Assembly (NCBI RefSeq): GCF_003129485.1
Contig: NZ_QFFG01000006.1
Span: 1-64,000, forward strand
Reading direction: 5' to 3'
DNA from: Polaribacter aquimarinus
GTDB taxonomy: Bacteria > Bacteroidota > Bacteroidia > Flavobacteriales > Flavobacteriaceae
DNA length: 64,000 nt
Shown: one piece after another, positions 1-8,210 of the stretch
Layout of the letters: each line of letters opens with the position of its first letter
How positions within the stretch are numbered: position 1 is the stretch's first letter
Notes under the pieces: generated by a model
Told to the model about the DNA's origin: nothing
The model's input: only the letters and a program-made list of their open reading frames with translations
The model's database searches: none
Made by a program: the position numbers and the translations under genes

Positions 1-31
1 TTACCTAAATAGCATATTAAATAAAAAAATA

Positions 32-66
32 AAAGCTCAAAAAACGAATGAATAGATTTTTGAGCC
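32..66 (-). terminator. Rho-independent terminator of the POT-like transporter gene
   Basis: GCTCAAAAA at 35-43 pairs with TTTTTGAGC at 57-65 around a 13-nt loop. Read on the minus strand, the hairpin is followed by a T-rich tract (TTTTATTTTTTT). It lies about 45 bp past the stop codon of the minus-strand transporter. Confidence 0.6.
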
Positions 67-109
67 TAGAAAAATATTGTAAAAATTTAACGAAGAATTT
101 ATTTGTTTT

Positions 110-1330
110 TTAACTCAGTTCTTTGTTGTAGGTAGTTTTTTTATTCCACCATGCATATCCAATCAGTCCAATTCCAACAACTGTCATTCCTACTATTCCA
201 ATTTTCAGTCCTAACATTGGATTGTCATATAATTTGTGGTTAAACAGACCAAAAATTAAGGAAATTAATCTTGTCGGTAAAAATGCTAAACTCATTAGTA
301 TTGCCAAGTATTTTGGATTTGCATATTTTGTTGAAATCGAAAGAATTATTGGTGCAATATGAATTTCCGAAATTCCGAGAAAAACCAATGATATTAAATA
401 TGTAATTGTATGATTTTCGGTTGGAATTTCTGGAATTACAAATAAAACCCCAAATGATATTGCTCCAAAAATAAAACCAACCATTAATTTAAAAAATTGA
501 GAACTGTAGAAAAAAGTCCAAAGAATAATTGCAACTAATGAAATAGGAAGAGTGAAAATAGAACCAATAGTTTGCCATAGACTTTTAGAGATATTCCACG
601 CTGAAATTTCGCTGAATTGCATTTGTAAGTCAAAAATCCGAATATTTGATATTTCGTAAATACCCCAAAACACTCCAACCACAATAAAAACAATTAGAAT
701 GTTTAAAATTCTTTTGCTTATTGATGTCTCGCCTTTTTCAAACTCTTCTGAATTAAACTCTTTTGAAATAATGATTGGAACAATTGACAGTAACATCAGT
801 ATTCCAGATATTACAAACCCAATATTGTAGGCAAATTTTTCTCCAGAATAGCCAATTAATGAAATTCCAAGAAATGAGCCTAAATTTATTGCGAGATAAA
901 AGATTGTAAATCCTGAATCCAATAATTTAGTTTTGTTCAAATATGATTTTCCAAAATTTGAAAGGATATTAGGCGTAAAAAATCCGCTACCTAAAACGAC
1001 AAGAAACAAACCTAAATAAAGACCAGTTGTCGAAGGTATACACAAGCTAAAAGCTCCGATTGCTTGAATAATTCCACCAAATATAATAGCTTTTTTATTT
1101 CCAATCAGTAAGTCTCCAAAAAGTCCTCCGATAATTTGAGAAAAAACCATTGAACCTGCAAACCAGCCATATATACTTAACGCTTCAGTTCTGTCCATTT
1201 TCAGGGTTTCTCCAGTCATATACAGAACTACTAAAGCTCTGAAACCATAATAAGAAGCTCTTTCAAGCATTCGGGTTAAACTGTAATAAAAAGTCTCTAT
1301 TGAGTGTTTCCGATTTTGAATTTTTTCCAT
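110..1330 (-). CDS. POT/PTR-like major facilitator transporter
   Basis: This 406-residue polytopic protein has about 12 predicted membrane segments. Near the N terminus, ERASYYGFRALVVLYM (about residues 23-38) matches the first-helix signature of proton-coupled oligopeptide transporters, so inner-membrane uptake of di/tripeptides or a related substrate is likely. It is shorter than usual POT proteins (about 450-500 residues). The family ExxER motif reads RMLER here, so the first acidic residue, tied to proton coupling in known members, is Arg. The ATG start precedes a basic cytoplasmic leader. The gene stands alone, with its own terminator and an odd palindromic element upstream. The MFS/POT fold is fairly secure; the substrate is not. 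Confidence 0.8.
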   Translation of the reverse strand: MEKIQNRKHSIETFYYSLTRMLERASYYGFRALVVLYMTGETLKMDRTEALSIYGWFAGSMVFSQIIGGLFGDLLIGNKKAIIFGGIIQAIGAFSLCIPSTTGLYLGLFLVVLGSGFFTPNILSNFGKSYLNKTKLLDSGFTIFYLAINLGSFLGISLIGYSGEKFAYNIGFVISGILMLLSIVPIIISKEFNSEEFEKGETSISKRILNILIVFIVVGVFWGIYEISNIRIFDLQMQFSEISAWNISKSLWQTIGSIFTLPISLVAIILWTFFYSSQFFKLMVGFIFGAISFGVLFVIPEIPTENHTITYLISLVFLGISEIHIAPIILSISTKYANPKYLAILMSLAFLPTRLISLIFGLFNHKLYDNPMLGLKIGIVGMTVVGIGLIGYAWWNKKTTYNKELS

Positions 1331-1368
1331 TCAGTTTCTTGGGTTGGTAAATTACCCACAAGGGTTAC

Positions 1369-1402
1369 ACGAATATGCAACGTTTCAATGTTTTATATTC
1401 GT
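1369..1402. repeat. 34-bp imperfect palindrome upstream of the POT-like gene
   Basis: ACGAATAT (1369-1376) and ATATTCGT (1395-1402) are perfect inverted 8-mers. The 18-bp interior is itself nearly self-complementary (AACGTT...AATGTT), so the whole element can fold into one long stem. It lies about 40 bp upstream of the transporter start. It could be a regulatory hairpin, an operator or a recombination-site remnant. Confidence 0.5.
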
Positions 1403-1471
1403 AGTTAGTGAAGTTCTAGTTTTTTTAACTTAGAAACAAACTAAATTATCCCATAATACCTATTACAAAAC

Positions 1472-1503
1472 AAAAAAACTCACAACTTTCGTTATGAGTT
1501 TTT
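1472..1503 (-). terminator. Rho-independent terminator of ndk
   Basis: On the minus strand the 9-bp stem ACTCATAAC/GTTGTGAGT (one G-U pair) closes a GAAA tetraloop and is followed by a run of seven T. It sits about 50 bp after the ndk stop codon. Confidence 0.8.
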
Positions 1504-1548
1504 ACTAAATATATTTTAGACTAAGAATTACTAAAATTCTTATTGTCT

Positions 1549-1968
1549 TTAAAACTGCTCTCTACCAGAAAAGTGGAAATTTCCTTCAATTTCTGCATTT
1601 TCATCAGAATCAGAACCGTGTACAGCATTTTCTCCCATAGAAGTTGCATATAAGTTTCTAATAGTACCTTCTGCAGCCTCTGCTGGATTAGTAGCTCCAA
1701 TTAAAGTCCTAAAATCTTCTACAGCATTATCTTTTTCTAAAATTGCTGCAATAATTGGTCCACGAGTCATAAACTCTACCAATTCTCCAAAAAACGGACG
1801 CTCGTTATGCACAGCATAAAAAGTTTCAGCATCAGCTTTTGTCATTTGGGTTTTCTTTAATGCTACAATTCTAAATCCTGCAGTATTAATTTTTTCTAAA
1901 ATAGCACCAGTGTGTCCGTTTTCTACAGCATCTGGTTTAAGCATTGTAAATGTTCTATTTGTTGCCAT
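1549..1968 (-). CDS. ndk: Nucleoside diphosphate kinase
   Basis: The product is 139 residues, the family's usual length. It transfers the gamma-phosphate from ATP to nucleoside diphosphates through a phosphohistidine in the cytoplasm. [10 protein letters not shown] at the N terminus is the conserved first strand with the ATP-contacting Lys, and NAVHGSDS (about residues 115-122) holds the catalytic His and the Ser/Asp that follow it. The gene is monocistronic: it is divergent from the DHH gene and closed by a strong hairpin. A minus-strand TAATTTCG at 2026-2033 is a plausible variant -7 box giving a leader of about 50 nt. Confidence 0.97.
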   Translation of the reverse strand: MATNRTFTMLKPDAVENGHTGAILEKINTAGFRIVALKKTQMTKADAETFYAVHNERPFFGELVEFMTRGPIIAAILEKDNAVEDFRTLIGATNPAEAAEGTIRNLYATSMGENAVHGSDSDENAEIEGNFHFSGREQF

Positions 1969-2055
1969 TATATTGACTTTTTTGTTTCTAATTTGATTAA
2001 TGTGAAACTATTCACAAATTCGCCGCGAAATTACATAATTTTTTTAATTAAATTG

Positions 2056-2063
2056 TATATTCG
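2056..2063 (+). promoter_or_regulatory. Candidate -7 element of the DHH-gldI operon
   Basis: TATATTCG is one base from the Bacteroidetes -7 consensus TAnnTTTG and ends only 6 nt before the ATG at 2070. The mRNA would be leaderless or nearly so. No convincing -33 TTG is visible. Confidence 0.35.
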
Positions 2064-2069
2064 CCACTT

Positions 2070-3098
2070 ATGATTTTAAAAGGATTTGAAGCTCTAAAAA
2101 GCTTTCTTGTTGCGCCAAAAAATATTGTAGTAATTGGTCATAGAAACCCAGACGGAGATGCTATGGGATCTACATTGGCCTTAAAACTTTATTTTGATAA
2201 AAAAGGACATCAGGCTACTGTTGTTGTGCCAAATGAATATCCTGAGTTTTTACATTGGTTGCCAGGTTCTAAAACAACATATAGGTTCGATTGGCAAAAC
2301 AGTCAGTCTCAAAGAGCTATTAATAATTCTGATATTATTTTTCTATTGGATTTTAATGCGTTGCATAGAGTAGGAACTGATATGCAAAATACCTTAGAAA
2401 AATACCCGAATGATTTTGCTATGATAGATCACCATCAGCAACCAGAAGATGTAAAATATATGTATTCTGATGTTGAGATTTGTTCCACTTGTCAAATGGT
2501 ATATCAATTTATAGAAATGAATAACGATTTGCATTTAATTGATGCTGATATTGCTACTTGCTTATATACAGGAATTATGACAGATACTGGTTCTTTCCGT
2601 TTTAGATCTACTACAAGTAAAACACATAGAATTATTGCAGACTTAATTGATAAAGGAGCAGAGAACGATAAAATTCATAATAATGTATATGATGTTAATT
2701 CTTACAATAGGTTATTATTATTAGGGCAAGCCTTAAGTAATTTGCAAGTTTTGCCATCATATAAGACGGCTTATATTACTTTAACTGATGCAGAAAAAAA
2801 ACGTTTTGATTTCAAAAAAGGTGATACAGAAGGTGTTGTTAACTATGCTTTATCTTTAAAAGGAATTATTTTTGCAGCTATCTTTATTGAAGATAAAGAA
2901 CAAGGAATTATAAAAATATCTTTTAGATCTAAAGGTAGCTTTTCTGTAAATCAGTTTGCAAGAAACCATTTTAATGGAGGAGGACATGATAATGCGGCTG
3001 GTGGTAAATCGGATTTGCCAATGGAAAAAACGGTTACAGAGTTTGCATCATTATTACCAAAATATCACAATGAATTACAAACTTCTTATGAAAGTTAG
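2070..3098 (+). CDS. DHH-family phosphoesterase (NrnA-like nano-RNase/pAp phosphatase)
   Basis: The product is 342 residues. GHRNPDGDAMGS (about residues 23-34) and IDHHQQP (about 123-129) are the metal-binding DHH motifs. The C-terminal GGGHDNAAGG (about 304-313) is the DHHA1 substrate-binding signature. The family hydrolyses 2-5-nt RNA fragments and 3'-phosphoadenosine 5'-phosphate in the cytoplasm. It is the first gene of the operon and its last 11 bp overlap gldI. DHH-gldI adjacency is common in gliding Flavobacteriaceae. The fold is certain; the split between oligoribonuclease and pAp activity is not visible in sequence. Confidence 0.92.
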   Translation: MILKGFEALKSFLVAPKNIVVIGHRNPDGDAMGSTLALKLYFDKKGHQATVVVPNEYPEFLHWLPGSKTTYRFDWQNSQSQRAINNSDIIFLLDFNALHRVGTDMQNTLEKYPNDFAMIDHHQQPEDVKYMYSDVEICSTCQMVYQFIEMNNDLHLIDADIATCLYTGIMTDTGSFRFRSTTSKTHRIIADLIDKGAENDKIHNNVYDVNSYNRLLLLGQALSNLQVLPSYKTAYITLTDAEKKRFDFKKGDTEGVVNYALSLKGIIFAAIFIEDKEQGIIKISFRSKGSFSVNQFARNHFNGGGHDNAAGGKSDLPMEKTVTEFASLLPKYHNELQTSYES

Positions 3099-3618
3099 AA
3101 TTTTAATTTTTTGTTGTATTCTATGTTTTGGTTGCTCTAGAGTTGAACCAAGGAAACCAATTCATCCAAAGCCATCGACTACAATTTTACTAGAAACAAT
3201 TGAAGAATCTAAAAAGTTAAATAAGTTAGAAGACGATAAAATTATCAATTTAATAAAACAAGATTCTACTAAGAAATATCAAGTTTCCCCAAATGGTTTT
3301 TGGTATTCTTACATTCGCAAAGTACAAGAGGAAATACCTTTTGCAAAAACCGGTGATGAAGTTGAAATAGAATATAATATTGCAGATTTAAAAGGAAACA
3401 TTATTTATTCTAAAGAAGAATTAGGAGTTAAAAAATATAAAGTAGATAAAGAAGATTTTTTATCAGGACTTCAATCAGGAATAAAGTTGATGAAAGTAGG
3501 AGAAACTATTACATTTGTTATTCCATCCTATAATGCTTTTGGTATTTCTGGAGATGGAAATAAAATTGGAATTAATCAGTCAATTATAAGTACCGTAACA
3601 TTAATAAATATTAAATAA
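3088..3618 (+). CDS. gldI: GldI, gliding-motility FKBP-type lipoprotein
   Basis: I place the start at ATG 3088, which gives 176 residues with a lipoprotein signal (MKVRILIFCCILCFGCS, lipid-accepting Cys at 17). A longer reading frame from 2956 would lie inside the DHH gene. The C-terminal half (about residues 60-176) is an FKBP domain. GldI is needed for type IX secretion and gliding in Flavobacterium johnsoniae and probably helps fold periplasmic gliding proteins. The canonical FDSS active-site stretch is IYSK here, so isomerase activity may be weak. The start overlaps the upstream stop by 11 bp and another PPIase follows 10 bp downstream. Function is assigned from family and context. Confidence 0.85.
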   Translation: MKVRILIFCCILCFGCSRVEPRKPIHPKPSTTILLETIEESKKLNKLEDDKIINLIKQDSTKKYQVSPNGFWYSYIRKVQEEIPFAKTGDEVEIEYNIADLKGNIIYSKEELGVKKYKVDKEDFLSGLQSGIKLMKVGETITFVIPSYNAFGISGDGNKIGINQSIISTVTLINIK

Positions 3619-3628
3619 TACAAAAAAA

Positions 3629-4366
3629 ATGAAAATTATAAAAATTATTTTAACGTTAACAGTCGTAGTATCTATGACTTCTTGTGGAAAACAAAGAAAA
3701 GAAGTAAAATCTTTAAATTCAAAAATAGATTCAGTAAGTTATGCAGCTGGTATGAGTTATGGTGTTAACATAAATAAGCAGCTTAAAAATGGTTTTGAAG
3801 AGGTAAATAAAGAGATTTTTATTCAAGGTTTCTTAAATGGTATTGATTCTTTAAATTTTTTAATGCAAGAAAAAGATATCCAAAATGTAATTACTACTTA
3901 CTTTCAGAAAAAACAAGAAGCTAAAATGAAAGAACAGCAAGAAAAAGCGATTAAAGAAGCAGAAGCTAAATTTGGTCACATAAAAAAAGCTGGAGAAGAA
4001 TTTTTAGCTGCTAATAAAAGCAAAAAGGGGATAAAAACTACAGCAAGTGGATTACAATATATTGTATTAAAAGAGGGTAAAGGAGATTTAGTAAAGCCAA
4101 CTGATAAAGTAAAAATTCATTATCATGGAACTACAATAGATGGTAAAGTTTTTGATAGTTCTGTAGAAAAAAAGTCACCTTACACTGCAAGAGCTAATCA
4201 ATTTATTCCAGGTTTTAATGAAGGATTAGCAATGATGAAAGAAGGTTCAAAATATAAGTTTTTTATTCCTTATAAAATTGCTTATGGAGCTCAACAAAGA
4301 GGCGAATTAATAAAACCTCTTTCTACATTAATTTTTGAAGTAGAAATATTAGAAATTATAAAATAA
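3629..4366 (+). CDS. FKBP-type peptidyl-prolyl isomerase lipoprotein (Mip/FkpA-like)
   Basis: This 245-residue protein begins with a lipoprotein-type signal ending in MTSCGK. A helical, Lys/Glu-rich N-terminal dimerisation domain follows (about 30-125), with DSVSYAAGMSYG typical of FKBP_N. The FKBP catalytic domain is at about 140-245. The residues HYHGTTIDGKVFDSS, QFIPGFNEGL and PYKIAYG are canonical, so this is the one FKBP domain of the operon with a complete active site. It would isomerise Xaa-Pro bonds of periplasmic or outer-membrane proteins. It starts 10 bp after gldI and ends 1 bp before the next gene. Confidence 0.93.
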   Translation: MKIIKIILTLTVVVSMTSCGKQRKEVKSLNSKIDSVSYAAGMSYGVNINKQLKNGFEEVNKEIFIQGFLNGIDSLNFLMQEKDIQNVITTYFQKKQEAKMKEQQEKAIKEAEAKFGHIKKAGEEFLAANKSKKGIKTTASGLQYIVLKEGKGDLVKPTDKVKIHYHGTTIDGKVFDSSVEKKSPYTARANQFIPGFNEGLAMMKEGSKYKFFIPYKIAYGAQQRGELIKPLSTLIFEVEILEIIK

Positions 4367-4367
4367 T

Positions 4368-5525
4368 ATGAATAGAACTATTTTATACATTTTAGCTTTT
4401 GTTACAATAACAGCCTGTAAGCCTACTAAGTATAATGATTTAGAAAAAGGTCTATACGCAGAAATTCATACTAATAAAGGCGATATTTTATTAGAGTTAT
4501 ATGCTGATAAAGTACCGATGACAGTAGCTAATTTTGTTTCTTTAATTGAAGGCACAAATAATAAACTTCACGATTCTTTAAAAGGTAAAAACTTTTATGA
4601 AGGCATTATTTTTCATAGAGTTGTTAATAATTTTGTGATTCAAGGTGGTGGTTTTACGCCAAAAGGAAGGAAACCTGCGGGTTATGTTTTTGGTGATGAA
4701 TTTCCAAAAAATAAAGAAGGAGACTTGTTATATAAACACGACGATGTTGGAGTATTATCTATGGCAAATGGTGGTCCATCTACTAATAATAGTCAGTTTT
4801 TTATTACGCATAGAGCAATTCCACATTTAAACGGAAAACACTCTGTTTTTGGAAAAACAACTGTAAATCCAAATCAATTAAAAGAGATAAAAACCAAGTT
4901 TAAGGATTCAGAGAAAATTAAAAAAGCAATAGATTCAGTAAGAATGTCTGTTGTAAATTCGATTACTCAAGGAGATACTATAAACTCAATAGAAATTATT
5001 AGAGTTGGTTATAAAGCAACATCTTTTAATGCTGCTAATGTTTTTGATAATGAACTTCAAAAATTTTCAGCTAACGAAAAAGATAGAAAAGCAGAAGAGT
5101 TTAAAGTTGAGCAAGCTAGGTATACTAAATATTTATCCAAAAAAGTGAAATTTTTGGAGAAAATGGAAGAACCTATAGCTACAAAAACAGAATCCGGTTT
5201 AAGAGTTTTAATGCTGAAAAAAACTAAAGGGAAGAAAGTAGATGCTAATAAACCTTTAACTGTACATTTTACACTTTTTGTTGCAGATGGTACTAGAATT
5301 CAATCTTCTTTAGACCCAGGTATGGAGCCTTTTTCTTTAACATTAAGTGATCCTCAAAGACCAATGATAGCTGGTTTTAAAGAAGGATTACTAAAAATGA
5401 GAGAAGGTGAAAAAGCTAGATTATTTATACCTTATTATATTGGTTATGGAGAAGAAGCTTTTGGACCTTTTCCTAAAAAAGCCGATTTAATGTTTGAGGT
5501 TGAAGTTTTAAAAGTAGGTGAATAA
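4368..5525 (+). CDS. Dual immunophilin: cyclophilin domain fused to an FKBP domain, lipoprotein
   Basis: The 385-residue product has a lipoprotein signal (Cys 17 in ITACKP). A cyclophilin-type isomerase domain spans about 30-215, with FHRVVNNFVIQGGG and NNSQFFITH carrying the catalytic Arg and hydrophobic pocket. After a charged helical linker, a C-terminal FKBP domain covers about 285-384 (PMIAGFKEGL, PYYIGYGEE). In the FKBP part the usual FDSS is RIQSS, so two key pocket residues are changed. Combined cyclophilin-FKBP proteins are known as dual-family immunophilins. It is co-transcribed with gldI and overlaps the PAP2 gene by 8 bp. Confidence 0.92.
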   Translation: MNRTILYILAFVTITACKPTKYNDLEKGLYAEIHTNKGDILLELYADKVPMTVANFVSLIEGTNNKLHDSLKGKNFYEGIIFHRVVNNFVIQGGGFTPKGRKPAGYVFGDEFPKNKEGDLLYKHDDVGVLSMANGGPSTNNSQFFITHRAIPHLNGKHSVFGKTTVNPNQLKEIKTKFKDSEKIKKAIDSVRMSVVNSITQGDTINSIEIIRVGYKATSFNAANVFDNELQKFSANEKDRKAEEFKVEQARYTKYLSKKVKFLEKMEEPIATKTESGLRVLMLKKTKGKKVDANKPLTVHFTLFVADGTRIQSSLDPGMEPFSLTLSDPQRPMIAGFKEGLLKMREGEKARLFIPYYIGYGEEAFGPFPKKADLMFEVEVLKVGE

Positions 5526-6087
5526 TTTGATAGAAGATATCATACAAATAGATAAAAAGCTTCTTGTTTTTTTAAATAATTTAGGAAGTGAACAATGGGA
5601 TTCACTTTGGTTGACAATTACAAATCAGCTAAATTGGATTCCTTTGTTTTTACTAATTTTTTTTTTAATCATTAAAAGTTATGGTTGGAAAAGAGGTGGA
5701 TTTATGATTTTGGCTATGGTAGTATTAGTCGGCGTATCTGACCAATTTACCAATTTAGTTAAAAATACTGTTCAAAGACTAAGACCAAATAATGACCCTC
5801 AGATTTACCAACTATTAAGAAATTTGATTGACCCACAGAGTTATAGCTTTATGTCTGGACATGCTACAACTTCTACTTTTTTCACCATTTTTGCAATATT
5901 GTTATTAAAAGAAAAATATAAGTATCCCTATTTTTTACTTTTATTTCCAGCATTTTTTTCTTACTCAAGACTCTATTTAGGAGTTCATTTTCCAATCGAT
6001 ATTATTGTTGGAATATTAATCGGAGTTATTTTTGGAAACCTCTATTTTAGACTTTATCAAAAGTTAGATAGGGTATCATTCAACTAA
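5518..6087 (+). CDS. PAP2-family membrane phosphatase
   Basis: The 189-residue membrane protein carries the three phosphatase motifs: KNTVQRLRP, SGHATT and SRLYLGVHFPID. The catalytic His and Arg face the periplasm in this family. Likely substrates are undecaprenyl diphosphate or phosphatidyl phosphates. Translation starts at GTG 5518, which overlaps the preceding stop by 8 bp; a TTG at 5527 is an alternative. It is the last gene of the operon and its final 12 bp overlap the convergent sulfatase gene. Confidence 0.9.
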   Translation: MNNLIEDIIQIDKKLLVFLNNLGSEQWDSLWLTITNQLNWIPLFLLIFFLIIKSYGWKRGGFMILAMVVLVGVSDQFTNLVKNTVQRLRPNNDPQIYQLLRNLIDPQSYSFMSGHATTSTFFTIFAILLLKEKYKYPYFLLLFPAFFSYSRLYLGVHFPIDIIVGILIGVIFGNLYFRLYQKLDRVSFN

Positions 6088-8079
6088 TTTTTTATTATTA
6101 AAATATAAATATTTTGTAGCATGATAATATGCATTTAATAAACTATCCATTTGTTTTGTAATTTCAGGATAGATAGATTTATAATCTTTTACTTCTTTTT
6201 CATTTAGATTGTATAGTCCGTTAGTTTTTGTGACATTGGTTCTTGAGTAGTATAAACTATCTTTTAGTAATCCTACTGAAGGTTCTCCATTGATTTTTAG
6301 ATATACAAAAGAAATATTTTTATTGCTCGAGATAGAATCCATTAGGTTGTCTCCTAAGGTATAATTCGTGTGATTAACTCTTGCGATACTGGCTAAAGTT
6401 GGAAAAATATCAGCTAGCTTTCCATTAGTATTTATAGTAGTATTTTTTACAAAATTTGGAGCATGAATAAAAAAAGGAACATGATGTGGTTGAATTTCTA
6501 AATCATATTCTTTAGAAAATAAATCTGTTCTTTTCATTGCTGTATTATGGTCTCCAAAAAATGCAAATATGGTATTCTTATAATAACCAGATTCTTTTGA
6601 TCTATCTAAAAAACGTTGAATATTAAAGTCTAAATATCTTAGTGCATTAAGCTGAGCAATTGATTTAAAACCAGATTTTTCAAGCAATTCGCTACTAATT
6701 TCGCTATTAGTTAAAGGTTTATAATTTTCTTTTTTATCTGGTACTGTAAATGGCATATGGTTTGTTGCAGTTTGAATATAAGCAACAAAGGGTTTTCCTT
6801 TTTTATGTAGTTTATAAAGTTCTTTATCAGATTCTTTAAATAAATCATAATCATCTATCCCCCAAACATCAGCTCTATCTTCAATCTCATAACTACCTTC
6901 TTCAAAAATTTTTAATCCTTTTATATTCGATTGAAAAATGCCTCTAATATTTGCCCAATTTGCACTTCCTCCCAAAAAATATAGCTTCTCATATCCTTCA
7001 AATTGATCAAAAATAATTCTCTGATTTATAACCATTGGATTTCTAGAAGCAGTTTTAACATCATCGATATCTGGTAAACCTGTAACACTTGCAAAGACAC
7101 TTGCAGCTGTTCCTGCTTTATGAACAAAGAAATTAGAAAAATTTAAACTTCTTTTAATGATACTATCCATATAAGGAGTACTATTTATAGGGTTTCCATA
7201 ATAGCTCATTGGTTTTACACCAACAGACTCCATCATTATAATAACTAGATTCGGTTTTTTGGTAAAGGTAGAATCAAAAGCAGTTTTTCTCTCGAAAGAA
7301 ATTTTATCTTTAGGTAAATCTAGGTGTCTGGCAATAACAGGGTAATATGTATTCAATTTATTAATGTCTACTCCTTCGCTACGAAAAGCAAAACTGTCAA
7401 AAAAATATAACACTGGATTTAAAGCAAATTGGTTTACTGCATTGTTTTTGGAGAAAAAAGCCTGACTCCAGCGTAATGGATAATGTGTGATGCTATTGTA
7501 AATACCGTATGACATCAGTAAAATTGTACCAATAAAATAGATAGCTTTTAGCTTTTTTGAAATGGTTTTCTTTTGACTAGAAAAATATATAAAAATGAAT
7601 TTAGAAAATATAAAAATTAAAAAGCATAATATTAGTAAACCTAATAACCCCTTGTATATAGGATAACTTTCAATTAATACCTGGCTAGATATTTTAATAT
7701 CATCTAAGAAACGTAAAGAAGAAGCATCTAATCGAATATTTAGATAATCATAATAACCAAAATCAAAAAGGTAGAATAGGGTTAAAACGAGATAGACTAA
7801 AACCAAGTATAGTACAGCGATTTTTTTATACGTTTTATTTTTAAAAAAACGATAATTTACTATTAAAATTAAAGACGCTAGAGGAAAAAAAGCAATTACA
7901 GATATTTTAATGTCAAAACGAACACCTAACCAAAAAGCTTTTTGTATTTCTATAGTTTGTGCTTCATCAAGTTGAGAGAAAAAAGTGTAAAAAATCATTC
8001 TAAATACTAAAGAGAATAGAAATAGAAAAAAAATATTTGTAAAAATATATTTAATATAATTGGGAATACTCTTTAGCAT
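6076..8079 (-). CDS. LTA-synthase-family sulfatase/phosphoglycerol transferase
   Basis: The product is 667 residues with about five N-terminal membrane segments (to about 200) and a periplasmic alkaline-phosphatase-fold domain from about 275. NLVIIMMES supplies a metal ligand, the Thr in KAGTAAS is the expected nucleophile, and FGDHNTAM gives the distal metal site. Gram-negative members move phosphoglycerol or phosphoethanolamine onto glycans or lipids. The organism is Gram-negative, so true lipoteichoic acid synthesis is not expected. The gene is convergent with the PAP2 gene and its own transcript begins near 8090. Substrate unknown. Confidence 0.88.
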   Translation of the reverse strand: MLKSIPNYIKYIFTNIFFLFLFSLVFRMIFYTFFSQLDEAQTIEIQKAFWLGVRFDIKISVIAFFPLASLILIVNYRFFKNKTYKKIAVLYLVLVYLVLTLFYLFDFGYYDYLNIRLDASSLRFLDDIKISSQVLIESYPIYKGLLGLLILCFLIFIFSKFIFIYFSSQKKTISKKLKAIYFIGTILLMSYGIYNSITHYPLRWSQAFFSKNNAVNQFALNPVLYFFDSFAFRSEGVDINKLNTYYPVIARHLDLPKDKISFERKTAFDSTFTKKPNLVIIMMESVGVKPMSYYGNPINSTPYMDSIIKRSLNFSNFFVHKAGTAASVFASVTGLPDIDDVKTASRNPMVINQRIIFDQFEGYEKLYFLGGSANWANIRGIFQSNIKGLKIFEEGSYEIEDRADVWGIDDYDLFKESDKELYKLHKKGKPFVAYIQTATNHMPFTVPDKKENYKPLTNSEISSELLEKSGFKSIAQLNALRYLDFNIQRFLDRSKESGYYKNTIFAFFGDHNTAMKRTDLFSKEYDLEIQPHHVPFFIHAPNFVKNTTINTNGKLADIFPTLASIARVNHTNYTLGDNLMDSISSNKNISFVYLKINGEPSVGLLKDSLYYSRTNVTKTNGLYNLNEKEVKDYKSIYPEITKQMDSLLNAYYHATKYLYFNNKKLVE

Positions 8080-8178
8080 TTGTTAGATTTAAGTTGGCAA
8101 AGATATTTATTTTAGAATTATTAAAAATAAACTTATACTTTTTAAAATGAAAATGAATGATAAAAAGTAGAATTTAAG

Positions 8179-8186
8179 TAAATTTG
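8179..8186 (+). promoter_or_regulatory. -7 promoter element of pheT
   Basis: TAAATTTG is a perfect TAnnTTTG match 24 bp before the pheT ATG. The expected leader is about 18-20 nt. The TTG inside this box (8184) could be mistaken for an upstream start codon. Confidence 0.65.
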
Positions 8187-8210
8187 CGGCTAACAAACCC
8201 GATAGAAAAT

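Noticed and set aside
6076..8079. True lipoteichoic acid synthase
   Set aside because: The fold fits, but the organism is clearly Gram-negative, so only the broader sulfatase/phosphoglycerol-transferase class is claimed.
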